DNA of 64,000 nt. Source: JAAGZL01 sp050288625. GTDB lineage: Bacteria; Pseudomonadota; Gammaproteobacteria; Chromatiales; Chromatiaceae. The notes below the pieces were generated by a model, which saw nothing but the letters and a program-made list of their open reading frames with translations, searched no databases and was not told the DNA's origin. The stretch covers positions 1 to 64,000 of the forward strand of contig JBNKEE010000036.1 of NCBI GenBank assembly GCA_050288625.1. The letters are read 5' to 3'. A program made the translations under genes and the position numbers. Every line of letters starts with the position of its first letter. The stretch's first letter is position 1. Positions 62,306-64,000 of the stretch are shown here, in pieces.

Positions 62306-62602
62306 TCACTTTCCTATATTAGAGCCATCAAAATGCACGGCAGGCATAGTAAGATCAGTAAGATCAGGGCCCTTGAATATGATGGCCTTCATTCCTATAT
62401 CACTCAACTCTGGCATCTTGGGTTTGATCTTTTCGTGGGCAATGCCAGGCTTTTTAGAAAAACTATAAGCAGGTTTGCTCTTAGTCAGAGTAGGGGGTTC
62501 ACCCCAGCATGTTTGAGTTGCCAGTATGAAGATGAATGCCAATGGGGCGAATCTAGCAGGTAGGTATCGCTGGCTGCCTTTCCGGTTATAATGTTTGTTC
62601 AT
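62306..62602 (-). CDS. Small exported protein of unknown function
   Basis: A 98-residue protein with a basic N-terminus and a hydrophobic signal (LAFIFILATQTCWG). The mature part is short and rich in Lys, Pro and Asp/Leu (GPDLTDLTMPAVHFDGSNIG). No family recognised. It lies 21 bases after the secreted protein gene at 62624 and is probably co-transcribed. Confidence 0.55.
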   Translation of the reverse strand: MNKHYNRKGSQRYLPARFAPLAFIFILATQTCWGEPPTLTKSKPAYSFSKKPGIAHEKIKPKMPELSDIGMKAIIFKGPDLTDLTMPAVHFDGSNIGK

Positions 62603-62623
62603 TCGATGTGATCCCGTGATCTA

Positions 62624-63184
62624 TCAGTTCGCTACTATGGAGCCCGGCGCAGGCATATTTATATTCGAGCATGGCCCGGATTGAGGTGCGGTACCGCCAC
62701 TGGAGCCGCCAATAAACATCAACTGCGAACCTAGTTTCGCCATCACGATAGCATAACCACATGTCTTACCAGTGATCGCCCCGGCGCTCTTGTTGATAGG
62801 GAATACAACCGTACCGTTATAACTGCCACTGCTGAGCCCTATGTTCAGCGGCATTCCTGCACCGCCGTCAGTGCTGGTAGAGTAGCCAACAGCATCGCCA
62901 GGCCCATTCAGAAAATAGACAACAGTAGTCCCTATAAGCTGTGCCTTCTTCCATGCACCAGGCATGTTTGAGATGTTCAGGGGCAGTTTCACATTGAACA
63001 GAGTCTGATTTAGTGAATAAGCTGGTCCGAACTTCTGTTTAAGCTGACCTATCTTGCTGGATAGACTAAATTGGTAGGTCGGAGCGGCGCTGGTAAGAGT
63101 AGAAAAAGAAACTAGTGTGACTGCGCTGATAATCAGTGTCACAGTTATCAGTGATTTGTAACGACATATATCCACATGTTTCAT
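62624..63184 (-). CDS. Secreted protein of unknown function
   Basis: About 186 residues from the ATG at 63184 (the longest frame begins at 63196). A signal peptide (LITVTLIISAVTLVSFSTLT, then SAAP) leads to a beta-rich mature domain (FNVKLPLNISNMPGAWKKAQ, GSYNGTVVFPINKSAGAITG) and a Gly/Ser-rich region near the end (IGGSSGGTAPQSGP). Two cysteines may pair. No domain is recognised; the look is of a small extracellular beta-sandwich. First gene of a two-gene operon. Confidence 0.65.
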   Translation of the reverse strand: MKHVDICRYKSLITVTLIISAVTLVSFSTLTSAAPTYQFSLSSKIGQLKQKFGPAYSLNQTLFNVKLPLNISNMPGAWKKAQLIGTTVVYFLNGPGDAVGYSTSTDGGAGMPLNIGLSSGSYNGTVVFPINKSAGAITGKTCGYAIVMAKLGSQLMFIGGSSGGTAPQSGPCSNINMPAPGSIVAN

Positions 63185-63267
63185 AAACGTCTCCAATCCT
63201 TGTGCTTGAAGGGTGGGGCAAGCCTTACCTGGGTTGTTATTTGGATGCCCTTTGGTTTTTGTTTAGT

Positions 63268-63486
63268 CTATGCATTATTGCTTTTTGCTCGTTCCAGTAT
63301 TTCCCGTTGTTGATCTCTGATTCTATCCTGTTCCTTGGCAATTGTATCCTGTTGTTCGTCTCGATTTTCACTCCTTTCGCCTCCAACGAAATTCCCTTGT
63401 GCTAAGTTGTTTGATTCTTCAGAAAGGCTCTCCAGGTGTCTTTGTAGTCTTTCATATTCTTCTTTATCTTCTTTTGATAGGGCCAT
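63268..63486 (-). CDS. Small coiled-coil protein
   Basis: A 72-residue, highly charged cytosolic protein, mostly Glu, Gln, Arg and Lys (EEYERLQRHLESLSEESNNL, DRIRDQQREILERAKS). It is predicted to be helical and probably forms a coiled coil. AAGGAAAA precedes the ATG. No function can be assigned. Confidence 0.6.
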   Translation of the reverse strand: MALSKEDKEEYERLQRHLESLSEESNNLAQGNFVGGERSENRDEQQDTIAKEQDRIRDQQREILERAKSNNA

Positions 63487-63550
63487 GAGGTATTTTCCTT
63501 TTTATAACGAGTTAGGTTTAGGCGTAGCATACCAATTCATTTCGAGTATA

Positions 63551-63586
63551 TGGTAGGCGCAATGCCCGTTGGTTATTGCGCCCTAC
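63551..63586. repeat. Palindromic intergenic repeat
   Basis: GTAGGCGCAAT is followed by an 11-base loop and ATTGCGCCCTAC, an almost perfect inverted repeat. The arms resemble dispersed GTAGGGCGCAAT-type palindromes found in many proteobacterial intergenic regions. It lies just upstream of the coiled-coil gene, after the MOSC gene. Confidence 0.5.
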
Positions 63587-63594
63587 GTTGTTAT

Positions 63595-64000
63595 TTATGT
63601 GTCCTGCTTCCGAAGTCGGTTGCAAAAGTACTCTCGCCAGCCATCCGGTAGACCGGGGACCTTGATGACTCGGCGTAAAAGCTCCTGCTCGTTTTCGTGT
63701 TCGGTGTAAAGACGTAAAAATTCCGCCACGCTGATTCTAGGTTGCGCCTCTGACAACACCCTGATTGGATCTCGGGGCGAGATCGAGCCTTCTCGAACTA
63801 CTGCTAGATAGAAGCCGGTGCGACCGCTCTTCAGGAAACGTTTGACCATATCCGGGCGATCGAATCTGATGCCGAGTTTGAAGCAGGGAAGCCGGGGTTG
63901 GGTCACAAGGAATTCCCCGGAACCGATGCTCAAACGGTCTCCGATATGTAGAGAACTCTCGTTAAGTCCATCAGTTGTCAGGTTCTCGCCGAATGCGCCC
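63595..64000 (-). CDS. MOSC-domain protein (YiiM-like), N-terminus beyond window
   Basis: The frame is open to the window edge, so the N-terminus is missing; a TTG at 63933 is only an internal codon. Residues visible from the edge read AFGENLTTDGLNESSLHIGD, then SGEFLVTQPRLPCFKLGIRF. This is the MOSC beta-barrel, with the conserved Cys expected to contact the cofactor or persulfide (QPRLPCFKL). The C-terminus (about 40 residues, helical) matches YiiM-type proteins, which act in molybdenum-dependent reduction of N-hydroxylated compounds. At least 134 residues lie in the window. Confidence 0.85.
   Translation of the reverse strand, partial: GAFGENLTTDGLNESSLHIGDRLSIGSGEFLVTQPRLPCFKLGIRFDRPDMVKRFLKSGRTGFYLAVVREGSISPRDPIRVLSEAQPRISVAEFLRLYTEHENEQELLRRVIKVPGLPDGWREYFCNRLRKQDT

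Noticed and set aside
63595..63933. A complete 112-residue protein starting with TTG
   Set aside because: The frame continues to the window edge with clear MOSC-domain residues, so the gene is truncated by the window.

Overview
The window looks like chromosomal DNA of a sulfur-oxidising gammaproteobacterium, probably of the Chromatiales/Sedimenticolaceae type. This rests on a soxXAK thiosulfate-oxidation operon, a tRNA-Ser with encoded CCA, a gammaproteobacterial prfB with its +1 frameshift site, ygfZ, mtgA and mltF, a VPLPA-CTERM protein and many c-di-GMP proteins. The affiliation is inferred from gene content alone. No phage, insertion sequence or CRISPR array was seen.

Layout. 1-5 kb: an open-ended secreted acidic protein, mtgA, a STAS/SEC14-like protein, tadA and mltF. 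4.8-5.3 kb: an intact tRNA-Ser(CGA) flanked by two broken tRNA-Ser pieces, each split by a small hairpin-rich repeat at the same CGA/AATC sequence. 5.4-8.8 kb: a GbsR/MarR-type regulator and a membrane/SDR operon with a matching pair of palindromic operators. 9-13 kb: a candidate small RNA or small protein, an HDOD protein, ygfZ and an RNase II-like exonuclease. 13.1-15.6 kb: soxX, soxA, soxK and mobA. 15.9-25.4 kb: an expanded rpf (diffusible signal factor, DSF) quorum-sensing locus. 25.7-35.6 kb: thrH, prfB, lysS, a divergent HD-GYP protein, an acylphosphatase, a GIY-YIG protein, a cold-shock protein, two Hsp20 genes with a sigma32-like promoter, and ppdK. 35.8-45.2 kb: a REC-EAL protein, two hybrid histidine kinases, an L,D-transpeptidase, a PilZ protein and a putative metalloprotease. 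45.2-52.2 kb: a fused 5-oxoprolinase/hydantoinase and a three-gene TRAP transporter. 52.3-59.9 kb: an unassigned biosynthetic operon (thermostable-hemolysin-like protein, AMP-ligase, radical SAM, heme-oxygenase-like enzyme, SDR, TPR protein) ending in a QseBC-type two-component system, with a CTTAAG-N5-CTTAAG box in front. 60-64 kb: a periplasmic MsrAB, secreted proteins of unknown role, and a MOSC-domain gene cut by the window edge.

The two most interesting regions are these. First, the rpf locus contains RpfF, RpfC and RpfG together with a dedicated acyl carrier protein, a ketosynthase, a radical SAM enzyme with a cobalamin-domain-like N-terminus, and an RpfC paralogue that has lost its kinase core and its phosphotransfer histidine. 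This suggests a tailored fatty-acid signal and a non-catalytic partner receptor. Second, the 52-60 kb operon looks like a lipid-type small-molecule pathway under its own two-component control. Several other genes (RpfG, a REC-EAL protein, a YcgR-like PilZ protein and a divergent HD-GYP protein) point to c-di-GMP signalling as a main theme of the region.
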